In this document: positions 17,868-26,321 of the stretch, in pieces
How the letters are laid out: the number at the start of each line of letters is the position of its first letter
How positions within the stretch are numbered: position 1 is the first letter of the stretch
NCBI RefSeq assembly: GCF_022601675.1
Contig: NZ_JAKVIL010000004.1
Span: 124,001-188,000, forward strand
Length of the DNA stretch: 64,000 nt
Direction of reading: 5' to 3'
From: Ancylobacter gelatini
Lineage (GTDB): Bacteria; Pseudomonadota; Alphaproteobacteria; Rhizobiales; Xanthobacteraceae
Position numbers and translations under genes: made by a program
The notes under the pieces: model-generated
Database searches by the model: none
Told to the model about the DNA's origin: nothing
Seen by the model: only the letters and a program-made list of their open reading frames with translations

Positions 17868-18689
17868 TTGAAGCCCTCTCGCGATATTGGCCGGCTCCTT
17901 GAAATCATGGCCGCGCTGCGCACGCCGGAGACCGGCTGCCCGTGGGACCTGGAACAGGACTTCGCCTCGATCGCGCCCTACACCATCGAGGAGGCCTATG
18001 AGGTGGCCGATGCCATAATGCGCGGCGACCTCGACGATCTGTGCGACGAGCTGGGCGACCTGCTGCTTCAGGTGGTGTTCCACGCGAGGATGGCTCAGGA
18101 GCGCGGCGCCTTCGATTTCGGCGACGTGGTGACGGCGGTGACCACCAAGATGATACGCCGCCATCCTCACGTCTTCGGCGAAGCGCGCGGGCGCGGTGTC
18201 GCCGCGGTGAACGCGGCGTGGGAAGAGATCAAGGCGGACGAGAAACGGCTGAAGGCCGAGCGGCGGGCCGCACGGGGACTGCCGGGCGAGGCGAAGGCGC
18301 GCACGCTGGATGGGGTGGCGGTGGGGGCGCCTGCCCTCACCCGCGCGGTGAAGCTGCAGGCCAAGGCCGCGCGCGTCGGCTTCGACTGGCCGGACACGGT
18401 TCAGGTGATCGACAAGATCCGCGAGGAAATCGTCGAGGTCGAGGCCGAAATCGCCAGCGGCGACCGCGCGGCGGCGGCTGGCGAGGTCGGCGACCTGCTG
18501 TTCGCGCTCGCCAATCTGGCGCGCCATCTCGGCGTCGATCCGGAGGCGGCGCTGCGCGGCACCAATGAGAAGTTCACCCGCCGCTTCGGCCATATCGAGG
18601 ACGCGCTGGAGGCGCAGGGCCGCGCCCCGCAGGACGCCAGCCTCGATGAGATGGAAGCGCTCTGGCAGCAGGCCAAGGGGCGGGAGTAG
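17868..18689 (+). CDS. mazG: Nucleoside triphosphate pyrophosphohydrolase MazG
   Basis: 273 residues with two MazG domains. The first has CPWDLEQDFASIAPYTIEEAYEVADAI and CDELGDLLLQVVFHARMAQE with the EExxE/ExxD metal ligands; the second has EIVEVEAEIASGDRAAAAGEVGDLLFALANLARHLG. It hydrolyses NTPs to NMP and pyrophosphate and cleans the nucleotide pool. The start is TTG at 17868, preceded by GGTGGAG; a nearby ATG at 17859 is in another frame and stops after three codons. Confidence 0.94.
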   Translation: MKPSRDIGRLLEIMAALRTPETGCPWDLEQDFASIAPYTIEEAYEVADAIMRGDLDDLCDELGDLLLQVVFHARMAQERGAFDFGDVVTAVTTKMIRRHPHVFGEARGRGVAAVNAAWEEIKADEKRLKAERRAARGLPGEAKARTLDGVAVGAPALTRAVKLQAKAARVGFDWPDTVQVIDKIREEIVEVEAEIASGDRAAAAGEVGDLLFALANLARHLGVDPEAALRGTNEKFTRRFGHIEDALEAQGRAPQDASLDEMEALWQQAKGRE

Positions 18690-19278
18690 GACGGCGAAAG
18701 CCTCCGCTTGGCAGAGGATCGGGCAGGGACGCCCTGCCCTGCGCGCCGCATTCGCCGGCACCGGGACTGTTTCACGGAATGCCGTTCGGTTTGACGGACG
18801 GCGCGGCGGCGGTTTGGCAAGGCGTTGGCGCGACAGCATAAATCACGGAATCTTGCCGTCCTGTTACGAGCGGCGCGGATGACGCGGTGCTGTGGCGCAC
18901 GGATCGCTCGCGACGGGACACGTTTCGCGTCGCGCGATTCCGAGAGTGTCGCACGCCCGTCCCGAAAGGATGATTGAAGGCGAAGGGGCGGACGGCATTG
19001 TGCGAGGGTGCGGTGGTAGCCGGCCTGCGTGCTTCGAGGCTGCCCCGTGCCCCCACCTCGGCATCACGGAGCGAGCTTGCCACCTTGAAGAAAGGGGCCT
19101 CGCCCGCACGACGGGCATTCCGGGCGTCGTCGGTTCCGGCGGCAGCAGCCTGCGCGCTTCGGCACCGGCTGGTTAGCGCTTCGGCAGACGGATCGAGGTT
19201 TCCCGGCTCCGAAGCCCGTTGATACTGACCCGCCGGCGCCAATGCGTTTCGACGGATGCGCGGGAAGGCCGAGCCCGC
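18690..19278. other. Gene-poor region between mazG and hflX
   Basis: 589 bases between the convergent mazG and hflX genes. Reading frames are open on both strands in places, but none has a good start, SD site or recognisable product. A perfect hairpin at 18721-18739 lies just after mazG. The stretch from about 18890 to 19130 has a patchy composition like the decayed intergenic sequence common in this order. I cannot assign a function. Confidence 0.5.
18721..18739 (+). terminator. Hairpin after mazG, possible terminator
   Basis: GGGCAGGG (18721-18728) and CCCTGCCC (18732-18739) form a perfect 8-base stem with a 3-base loop, 32 bases downstream of the mazG stop. There is no T-run after it, so it may be a weak or factor-assisted terminator. 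Confidence 0.4.
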
Positions 19279-20679
19279 TCAGTGCGCGCTCGGCGCTTTC
19301 GAGCGTCGCGCCTGGAACCGCCGCTCGATGTGCTCGGCGCGCTCGGGGGGCACGCGCACCGCGAGATTGACGCGCCCATCCACGGCGTCGCGGCGCTCCA
19401 GAACCTCGGTGTTGCGGTAGAGCCAGCTCAGGCCCTCGCCGTCGGACGGGTCGAGGTCGAGGGTGAGTGTGATGCGCTCGCGGGCGAGGCGCTCGCGGAT
19501 GGCATCGCGCAGGGTGTCGAGCCCCTCCCCGGTCAGCGCCGAGACCGGAATCGGCCGTGCATCGCCGGTGCGGCGCTCCGCCGTGTTGAAGATGCGGGTG
19601 CGACCGTCCTCGTCCATCAGGTCGATCTTGTTCCACACCTCGATCAGGCGGTGGTCGTCGGTCGGGTCGATGTCGAGATCGGCCAGCACGCTTTCGACGT
19701 CATGCGCCTGCGCCTCGGCGTCCTCATGGGCCATGTCGCGGACATGGAGGATGAGATCGGCCTCGATGACCTCTTCCAGCGTGGCGCGGAAGGCGGCGAC
19801 AAGCTGGGTCGGCAGGTCGGAGATGAAGCCGACCGTATCGGAAAGGATCACCCGCTCGCCGCTGCCGAGCTCGATGGCGCGCAGGGTCGGGTCGAGCGTG
19901 GCGAACAGGAGGTCCTTGGCCATCACGTCGGCGCGGGTCAGCCGGTTGAACAGCGTCGACTTGCCGGCATTGGTGTAGCCGACCAGCGCCACGACCGGAT
20001 AGGGCACCTTCTTGCGGCTGGCGCGGTGCAGGGCGCGGGTGCGCTTCACCTGCTCCAGTTCGCGCTCGATCTTGGTGATGCGCTCGCCGATGATGCGCCG
20101 GTCGGCCTCGATCTGGGTCTCGCCCGGGCCGCCGAGAAAGCCGAAGCCGCCGCGCTGGCGTTCCAGATGGGTCCAGGAGCGCACCAGACGGCTTTTCTGG
20201 TAGTTGAGGTGGGCAAGCTCCACCTGAAGCACGCCTTCCTTGGTGCGCGCCCGCTGGCCGAAGATTTCGAGGATCAGCGCCGTGCGGTCGATGACCTTGG
20301 CCGACCACGCCTTTTCGAGGTTGCGCTGCTGCACCGGGCTGAGCGGGGCGTCGACGAAGACGAGACCCGCCTCCTCCGCCTTCACGATACCGGCGATCTC
20401 CTCGACCTTGCCGGTGCCGAGATAGGTGGCGGGGCGCACCTGCGAGAGGCCGACCAGCGTCGCGGCGACGACATCAAGGTCGATGGCCATGGCGAGGCCG
20501 ACCGCCTCGTCGAGCCGGGCCTCAGGTGAGCGCAAGCGTTCCTCGCCCTCGACCGCCTTGCGGGTGAGGTGAGGGACGAGGACCACCACGCGCGTGGCGT
20601 CCCCTGCCCCTTCGAGGCTCGGCGGCAGACCGGCGTCGGACGGTGCCCCGCCCGGCCGCCTGCGGCTTCTGATTTCCAA
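19279..20679 (-). CDS. hflX: GTPase HflX
   Basis: 466 residues. HflX binds the 50S ribosomal subunit and splits stalled ribosomes under stress. The N-terminal HflX domain has [11 protein letters not shown] and [18 protein letters not shown], with [19 protein letters not shown] in the middle, then the G domain: G1 [15 protein letters not shown]3 [10 protein letters not shown] and G4 NKIDL. It starts 14 bases after the hfq stop, the conserved hfq-hflX order. Confidence 0.96.
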   Translation of the reverse strand: MEIRSRRRPGGAPSDAGLPPSLEGAGDATRVVVLVPHLTRKAVEGEERLRSPEARLDEAVGLAMAIDLDVVAATLVGLSQVRPATYLGTGKVEEIAGIVKAEEAGLVFVDAPLSPVQQRNLEKAWSAKVIDRTALILEIFGQRARTKEGVLQVELAHLNYQKSRLVRSWTHLERQRGGFGFLGGPGETQIEADRRIIGERITKIERELEQVKRTRALHRASRKKVPYPVVALVGYTNAGKSTLFNRLTRADVMAKDLLFATLDPTLRAIELGSGERVILSDTVGFISDLPTQLVAAFRATLEEVIEADLILHVRDMAHEDAEAQAHDVESVLADLDIDPTDDHRLIEVWNKIDLMDEDGRTRIFNTAERRTGDARPIPVSALTGEGLDTLRDAIRERLARERITLTLDLDPSDGEGLSWLYRNTEVLERRDAVDGRVNLAVRVPPERAEHIERRFQARRSKAPSAH

Positions 20680-20693
20680 GTCGCCCTTCCAGA

Positions 20694-20945
20694 TCAGCTC
20701 TTCTCGGGCGTCTCGTCCGGCTCGAAGAGCTGAACGGGATGACCGGGCATGATGGTCGAAATGGCATGCTTGTAGACAAGCTGCGAATGACCGTCCCGCC
20801 GCAGCAGGACGCAGAAATTATCGAACCACGTCACGACCCCCTGGAGTTTCACTCCATTGACGAGGAAGATCGTGAGCGGCGTCTTGTTCTTGCGGACGTG
20901 GTTGAGAAAGGTGTCCTGGAGGTTCTGCGAACGTTCCGCGGCCAT
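20694..20945 (-). CDS. hfq: RNA-binding protein Hfq
   Basis: 83 residues, the short alphaproteobacterial form. The Sm1 motif is visible in [20 protein letters not shown] and [17 protein letters not shown], and the Sm2 motif in [11 protein letters not shown] (standard YKHAIST). The hexamer pairs small RNAs with mRNAs. In rhizobia it also controls nitrogen-fixation regulators (NrfA in Azorhizobium). The region upstream (20946-21113) is its likely promoter; hflX follows. No SD site is obvious before the ATG, only an A-run. Confidence 0.97.
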   Translation of the reverse strand: MAAERSQNLQDTFLNHVRKNKTPLTIFLVNGVKLQGVVTWFDNFCVLLRRDGHSQLVYKHAISTIMPGHPVQLFEPDETPEKS

Positions 20946-21113
20946 GGTTTTTTTGATCCGTTGTTTGTTGTTGGTACTTCGTCGGCGCGGTCGTTTTCAT
21001 CGGCCGGCAGGGACCCGTCCGGGGGCCCTAAGCGTCTGAAAACGTGCAGTACAAGCATCGCACACCATGCTTATCGCGCAAGACGCTTTCGCGATAGCTC
21101 GCGGAAGCTGCTG

Positions 21114-21974
21114 TCAGCGTGCGATTTCCGCCACGGAATGGAACAGCTCCCGCAGCTTGCGCACCACCGGGCCGGGGCTTCCCCCGCCGATCGGCTGCCC
21201 GTCGATTCGCACCACCGGCATCGCGATGGTGGTCGCCGACGACAGGAACGCCTCGCGCGCCGCCAGCGCCTCGGCGACGGTGAAGGCCCGCTCCTCGATG
21301 CGAAGCTGCAATTGCTCGGCGACCTCGAACATCACGGTGCGGGTGATGCCGCGCAGGATGCCGTGCTCGGCCGGCCGTGTGCGCAGCACGCCATCCTGCG
21401 TGACGATCCACGCATTGGTGGAGCCGCCTTCCGTCACATGGCCGTCGGCGTCGACGAACCACGCCTCCCGCGCCCCGGCTTCGCGCGCGGCCTGCTTGGC
21501 GAGCACGTTCGGCAGCAGGCCGACGGTCTTGATGTCCACCCGGTCCCAGCGGTTCTCCGGCACGGTGATGACCGCGACGCCCTCGATGGCCAGCGCCTCG
21601 TTCTTCGCGGCATCGACCCGGCGCGCGGTGACCACCACGGAGGGCGGCACCTCCGGTACCGGGAAATAATGGTCGCGCCGCGCCACGCCGCGCGTGACCT
21701 GAAGATAGACGAAGCCGTCGCGTACCCGGTTGCGGCGGACGGTTTCGCGCAGCACCACGCCGAGCGCGTGGAGCGGCATGGGCAGGCGGATCCGCAATTC
21801 GCGCAGCGAGCGCACCAGGCGCTCCATGTGCCGGCGCTCGTCCACCATGCGGCCGGCGCGCACCTCACAGACCTCGTAGACGCCATCGCCGAACTGGTAG
21901 CCGCGATCCTCCACATGCACGCCGGCATCGGCATGCACCACGTAGAGGCCGTTCACATAGGCGACGCGCGACAT
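21114..21974 (-). CDS. dat: D-amino-acid transaminase
   Basis: 286 residues of the fold-type IV PLP aminotransferases. Seen: VEDRGYQFGDGVYEV near the N-terminus, the PLP lysine in IKTVGLLPNVLAKQAA, and EGGSTNAWIV for cofactor phosphate binding. The YVNG start and the RGVARRDHYFP segment favour D-alanine transaminase over branched-chain or lyase relatives. It supplies D-amino acids such as D-glutamate for peptidoglycan. ATG 21974 has a GGGGA site; an in-frame TTG lies 9 bases upstream. Its position between trkH and hfq is conserved in this order. Confidence 0.9.
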   Translation of the reverse strand: MSRVAYVNGLYVVHADAGVHVEDRGYQFGDGVYEVCEVRAGRMVDERRHMERLVRSLRELRIRLPMPLHALGVVLRETVRRNRVRDGFVYLQVTRGVARRDHYFPVPEVPPSVVVTARRVDAAKNEALAIEGVAVITVPENRWDRVDIKTVGLLPNVLAKQAAREAGAREAWFVDADGHVTEGGSTNAWIVTQDGVLRTRPAEHGILRGITRTVMFEVAEQLQLRIEERAFTVAEALAAREAFLSSATTIAMPVVRIDGQPIGGGSPGPVVRKLRELFHSVAEIAR

Positions 21975-21995
21975 GTTCCCCAATCCTCAATCCCG

Positions 21996-23444
21996 TCAGC
22001 GACGCCACAGGGCGAAATTCACCAGCCCAAGCACCACGAGGATCTCCAGCCGGCCCAGAATCATCGTGATCGCTAGTATAAGCTGGGCATAGGCCGGTAG
22101 CGTGCCCCAGTCGGGCCAAATCTGCCCGGTTTCCCAGCCGGCGGCATAGACCGGGCCGGCATTGCTCAGCGCCGCCATCGCCGCGACGAACGCCGCCTCG
22201 AAGCTCGGCATGACCGGAGCAAGCGCCACGGTCACGGTCACGATGGTGGTGCAGGCGACGCCGAAGCTGATCCAGATCGCCTTCATCATCTGCAGCGAGA
22301 CGTTCTGCTGGCCCAGCCGACGCGGGCGCACCGCATTGGGATGCACCAGCCGGTCCACCTCGCGGCGGCCCTGCAGGATCATGACGCCGACGCGGTACAT
22401 CTTGATGCCGCCGGAGGTCGAGAAGGTCGCCCCGCCAATGAACACGGCCAGCAGCACCAGCGTGATCGGTAGAGCGGTGAAGGCGCCGGCATGCGGCTCG
22501 ACGCCCATGGTGGTCACCAGCGCGATCGCCGTGAACAGCCCGTCCTCCAGCGCCAGCGGCAGCGAGCGCCCGCCCAGCGGGGTGTTGAACCAGGTGGCGG
22601 CTGCGATGATGCCGAGCAGCAGGCTCACGCCCAGCACCGCCGTGTTCTCTTGCTGGCCGAAGGCGAGGCGGAAGCGCCGCGTCAACAGCAGGCGGTGCCA
22701 CAGCACGCTGGTGCCACCCACCAGCATGAACACCATCATCACCAGCTTCACGCTGAAATGCCCATAGGCGGCCATGCCATCGGCGTCGGGCAGCAGCCCG
22801 CCGGTGGACAGCGCCGCGCCGGCGAGGCCGAGCGCATCGAACATCCGCACGCCGCAGGCGAACAGCAGCAGCGTGCACAGCACCGTGGCGCCGAGATAGA
22901 CCGGCAGCACCTGCCGCACCGCATCGTCCAGCGCCATCGCCTCGGTCGCGCCGGTGAGGTTGGCGCGGGCCGAACGGTCCGGCAGGCCGCCAATGCCGGC
23001 GGGCGCCAGCACCGCGACCACGCCGACCAGAGTCAGCAGGCCACCGCTCCATTGCAGCGTCAGCAGCCAGGCAATGGTGGCGCGGGGCACGTCCTCCAGC
23101 TCGTGGATCTGGATCGATCCGGAGGTGGTGAAGGCCGAGACCGCCTCCATCCACGCCTGAAGCGGGCCAAGCGACGTGGTCGCCGCGATGGGAAAGGCCG
23201 CGATCACCGGCGTGCCGAGCCACAGCGCGACCAGCAGCACATAGGACGACAGGCGGTCGATCCGCTCCCGGCGATTGCGCACCGCGAGGTACATGGCACC
23301 GGCACCGAACACGGTCAGCAGCGCGGTCATGAGGAACACGCCGGCGCCCGCCTCCTGACGCAGCACCGCGATGATCGACGACACCAGCAGGAAGCCGGCC
23401 ATGACCGCGGCGACCAGCGCGCTGTTCCGGGCAACCGCGATCAT
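21996..23444 (-). CDS. trkH: TrkH family potassium uptake protein
   Basis: 482 residues with about ten membrane helices. The four pore loops of the TrkH/KtrB family are visible: AFTTSGSIQ, LAGAALSTGGLLPD, IALVTTMGVEPHAG and ALSNAGPVYAA, whose glycines line the potassium filter. It is a low-affinity K+ channel-like transporter gated by the TrkA ring, encoded directly upstream with a 27-base gap. The order trkA-trkH suggests a single uptake system in the ntr operon region. Confidence 0.92.
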   Translation of the reverse strand: MIAVARNSALVAAVMAGFLLVSSIIAVLRQEAGAGVFLMTALLTVFGAGAMYLAVRNRRERIDRLSSYVLLVALWLGTPVIAAFPIAATTSLGPLQAWMEAVSAFTTSGSIQIHELEDVPRATIAWLLTLQWSGGLLTLVGVVAVLAPAGIGGLPDRSARANLTGATEAMALDDAVRQVLPVYLGATVLCTLLLFACGVRMFDALGLAGAALSTGGLLPDADGMAAYGHFSVKLVMMVFMLVGGTSVLWHRLLLTRRFRLAFGQQENTAVLGVSLLLGIIAAATWFNTPLGGRSLPLALEDGLFTAIALVTTMGVEPHAGAFTALPITLVLLAVFIGGATFSTSGGIKMYRVGVMILQGRREVDRLVHPNAVRPRRLGQQNVSLQMMKAIWISFGVACTTIVTVTVALAPVMPSFEAAFVAAMAALSNAGPVYAAGWETGQIWPDWGTLPAYAQLILAITMILGRLEILVVLGLVNFALWRR

Positions 23445-23471
23445 GGCGCCAAAACTCTCACCGGATGCCTC

Positions 23472-24848
23472 TCAGAAGAATTCGAGGCTGACGCGGAACA
23501 ATTGCTCGACGCGCTTCACCCGGTCCGCCAGCGCGAACATCACCACCCGGTCGCGGGCCTGGATCACCGTGTCGCCACGCGGCAGCAGCACCCGGCCGCC
23601 GCGCACCACGGCGCCGATGCGCATGCCGTCGAACAGATCGAGGCTCTTGAGCGGCTGGCCGACCAGCGGCGAGGTTTCCAGCGCCTCGGCCTCGATCACC
23701 TCCCCTGCCCCGTTCAGCAGCGAATGCACGCCCCGGATGCGGCCCTTGCGGACATATTGCAGGATCTTGGAGACGGTGATCTGGCGCGGATTCACATAGG
23801 CGTCGATGCCCAGCCCGCGCGCGAAGGCCGGGTAGTTGGAATCGTTCAGCAGCGACAGCATGCGCCGCGCGCCGAGTTCGCGCGACAACAGGCAGGACAG
23901 GATGTTGACGCGGTCGTCATTGGTCACCGCGATCATGGTATCGGCATCGCCGACATTGGCCTCGTCGAGGATCAGCCGATCCAGCGCGCTGCCGCGCAGC
24001 ACGACGGTCTTGCCCAGTTCCTGCGCGATGGCCTCGGCGCGCTCGGGATTGTCCTCGATCAGCTTGACCCGCGCACGCGGATTGCGCGCCTCAAGCTCGC
24101 GCGCAACATAGAGCCCGATATTGCCGCCGCCGCCGATGACGATGCGGTGGGCCGGCGGCTCGTCATGGCCGAAGATCGACAGGGCGCGCGTCACCTGATC
24201 GCTTTGCGCGACAAAATAAGCGAGGTCGCCGGCAATGAGCTGATCGCTGGAGCGCGGCACGAACACCTTGCCCTTGCGGTTCACCGCGACCACCACGGCC
24301 CGCAAATCCGGGAACAGGTCGGTGAGCTGGCGCAGCGGCGTGTCGAGGACCGGGCATTCCTCCTCGCAACGCACGCCGACCACCACCACCTCGCCATCGG
24401 CGAAGCTGACCGTATCCACGGCGCCCGGCAGCGAGAGCCGGCGCAGCACCATCTCGCCGACCTCGATCTCCGGCGAAATGACGACATCGATCGGCAGATG
24501 GTCGCGCGAGAACAGATCGCGCCAGTGGCCCTGCAGGTAGCTCTGGGCGCGCACGCGGGCGATCTTGGTCGGCACGTCGAACAGAGCATGACCGACCTGG
24601 CAGGCGATCATGTTCACCTCGTCGTGCAGCGTCACGGCGATGAGCATGTCGGCCGCTTCCAGCCCGGCGCGGGCCAGCACGTCCGGGTGCGAGCCGTGGC
24701 CGACGAAGCCGCGCACGTCCAGCGTGTCGGTCACCGCCTGGATGAGGCGCGGCGACGTGTCGATGATGGAGACGTCGTTCTGCTCGGCCGCCAGTCGCTC
24801 CGCAATGCCGAAGCCGACCTGACCCGCGCCGCAGATGACGACCTTCAT
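23472..24848 (-). CDS. trkA: Trk system potassium transporter TrkA
   Basis: 458 residues with two RCK modules. Nucleotide-binding Rossmann motifs are GAGQVGFGIAERLAAEQ at the N-terminus and GGGGNIGLYVARELEARN at about residue 235; RCK_C domains follow each. The cytoplasmic ring binds NAD(H)/ATP and gates TrkH. It follows ntrX by 91 bases on the same strand, a known rhizobial order (ntrYX-trkA). Confidence 0.95.
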   Translation of the reverse strand: MKVVICGAGQVGFGIAERLAAEQNDVSIIDTSPRLIQAVTDTLDVRGFVGHGSHPDVLARAGLEAADMLIAVTLHDEVNMIACQVGHALFDVPTKIARVRAQSYLQGHWRDLFSRDHLPIDVVISPEIEVGEMVLRRLSLPGAVDTVSFADGEVVVVGVRCEEECPVLDTPLRQLTDLFPDLRAVVVAVNRKGKVFVPRSSDQLIAGDLAYFVAQSDQVTRALSIFGHDEPPAHRIVIGGGGNIGLYVARELEARNPRARVKLIEDNPERAEAIAQELGKTVVLRGSALDRLILDEANVGDADTMIAVTNDDRVNILSCLLSRELGARRMLSLLNDSNYPAFARGLGIDAYVNPRQITVSKILQYVRKGRIRGVHSLLNGAGEVIEAEALETSPLVGQPLKSLDLFDGMRIGAVVRGGRVLLPRGDTVIQARDRVVMFALADRVKRVEQLFRVSLEFF

Positions 24849-24939
24849 GGCGATCCCCTATGCACGGTCCGCAACGACCCTGCCCCGCTCCCGCGTGAGT
24901 CCGCGGAAGGCACAAGGTCTACACGAGTTGAGGCCGCAC

Positions 24940-26307
24940 TCAACCGATGCCGAGCGCTTTGAGCTTGCGATGCAGCGCCGAGCGCTCCATCCCCACGAAT
25001 TCGGCGGTGCGCGAGATATTGCCGCCGAACCGGCTGATCTGGGCCACCAGATATTCGCGCTCGAACACCTCGCGGGCATCGCGCAGCGGCAGGCCCATCA
25101 GGTGCTCGCCGCCACTGCCATTGGGCAGGCTGGGGACCAGCGAGCCCACATCGGGCGGCAGCATGTCGGCGGTGACCGCCGCATCGGCATCGCCGGTCGC
25201 GAGGATCAGCAGGCGCTCGATATTGTTGCGCAACTGGCGGACATTGCCGGGCCAGTCATGGGACTGAAGAACCGCGAGCGCATCGTCGGCGATGCGCCGG
25301 CGCGGCAGGCCGGTGCCCTGCGAAATCTGGTCGAGGAAGAACTCCACCAGCTCCGGCACATCCTCGCGCCGCTCGGCGAGCGGGGGGACGCGGATCGGCA
25401 CCACGCCCAGCCGGTGGTAGAGGTCTTCGCGGAAGCGGCCCTCGACGATCTCGTTCTCCAGATTGCGCGCGGTAGACGAGATGATGCGCACATCCACCGA
25501 GACGCGGGTGGCCCCGCCCACGCGCAGGAAGTTCTGGTCCACTAGCACGCGCAGGATGCGGTTCTGGGTCTCGCGCGGCATGTCGGCCACTTCGTCGATG
25601 AACAGGGTGCCGCCATGGGCCTCCTCCAGCGCGCCGACCTGCCGGCCCTGCCCGCCCGCGCTCTCGACGCCGAACAGCTCGACCTCCATGCGCTCGGGCG
25701 TGATCGCGGCGGCATTGATCACCACGAACGGCCCCTTGGCGCGGGCCGAGGCGGCATGGAGCATGCGCGCGGTCAGCTCCTTGCCGGCGCCCGACGGGCC
25801 GACGATCATGATGCGGCTATTGGTGGGCGCGACGCGCTCGATGGTCTGGCGCAGCTGGTTGATCACCGAAGACCGCCCGACGAGCTGCTGTGTCATCGGC
25901 GCGCGCTGCTTGAGGTCGCGCACCTCGCGCTTCAGCCGCAGCGTTTCCAGCGCGCGGTTGGCGACGAGGATCAGCCGGTCGGAGTTGAACGGCTTCTCGA
26001 TGAAGTCGTAGGCGCCCTGCTTGATGGCGGCGACGGCGGTCTCGATGGTGCCGTGGCCGGAGATCATCACCACCGGAAGCTCCGGGTGGTTCTGCCGGAT
26101 CACTTCGAGCAGCTGCAACCCGTCGAGCTTGGAGCGTTCGATCCAGATGTCGAGGAAGATGAGATGCGGCCGGCGCGCCTCGATGGCGGCCAGCGCCTCG
26201 TCGCTGTCCTTGGCGGTGCGGGTGGCATAGCCCTCGTCTTCGAGAATGCCGGCCACCAGCCCGCGAATGTCGGCCTCGTCGTCGACGATCAGAATGTCGG
26301 TCGCCAT
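24940..26307 (-). CDS. ntrX: Nitrogen regulation response regulator NtrX
   Basis: 455 residues: receiver domain (phospho-acceptor D53 in LIFLDIWIE), AAA+ domain (Walker A GPSGAGKEL, Walker B GGTLFIDEVADM) and a Fis-type HTH (ISRTAEFVGMERSALHRKLKALG). The GAFTGA loop that contacts sigma-54 is missing: the matching place reads GVESAGGQGRQVGALEEAHGG. This is typical of alphaproteobacterial NtrX, which acts without sigma-54 contact. Its kinase NtrY is encoded 14 bases upstream. Confidence 0.95.
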   Translation of the reverse strand: MATDILIVDDEADIRGLVAGILEDEGYATRTAKDSDEALAAIEARRPHLIFLDIWIERSKLDGLQLLEVIRQNHPELPVVMISGHGTIETAVAAIKQGAYDFIEKPFNSDRLILVANRALETLRLKREVRDLKQRAPMTQQLVGRSSVINQLRQTIERVAPTNSRIMIVGPSGAGKELTARMLHAASARAKGPFVVINAAAITPERMEVELFGVESAGGQGRQVGALEEAHGGTLFIDEVADMPRETQNRILRVLVDQNFLRVGGATRVSVDVRIISSTARNLENEIVEGRFREDLYHRLGVVPIRVPPLAERREDVPELVEFFLDQISQGTGLPRRRIADDALAVLQSHDWPGNVRQLRNNIERLLILATGDADAAVTADMLPPDVGSLVPSLPNGSGGEHLMGLPLRDAREVFEREYLVAQISRFGGNISRTAEFVGMERSALHRKLKALGIG

Positions 26308-26321
26308 GAGCCCAATCTCCC

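Noticed and set aside
18864..19176. Overlapping frames of 84-94 codons on both strands in the mazG-hflX gap
   Set aside because: No SD sites, no hydrophobic or domain pattern, and each frame conflicts with the other.
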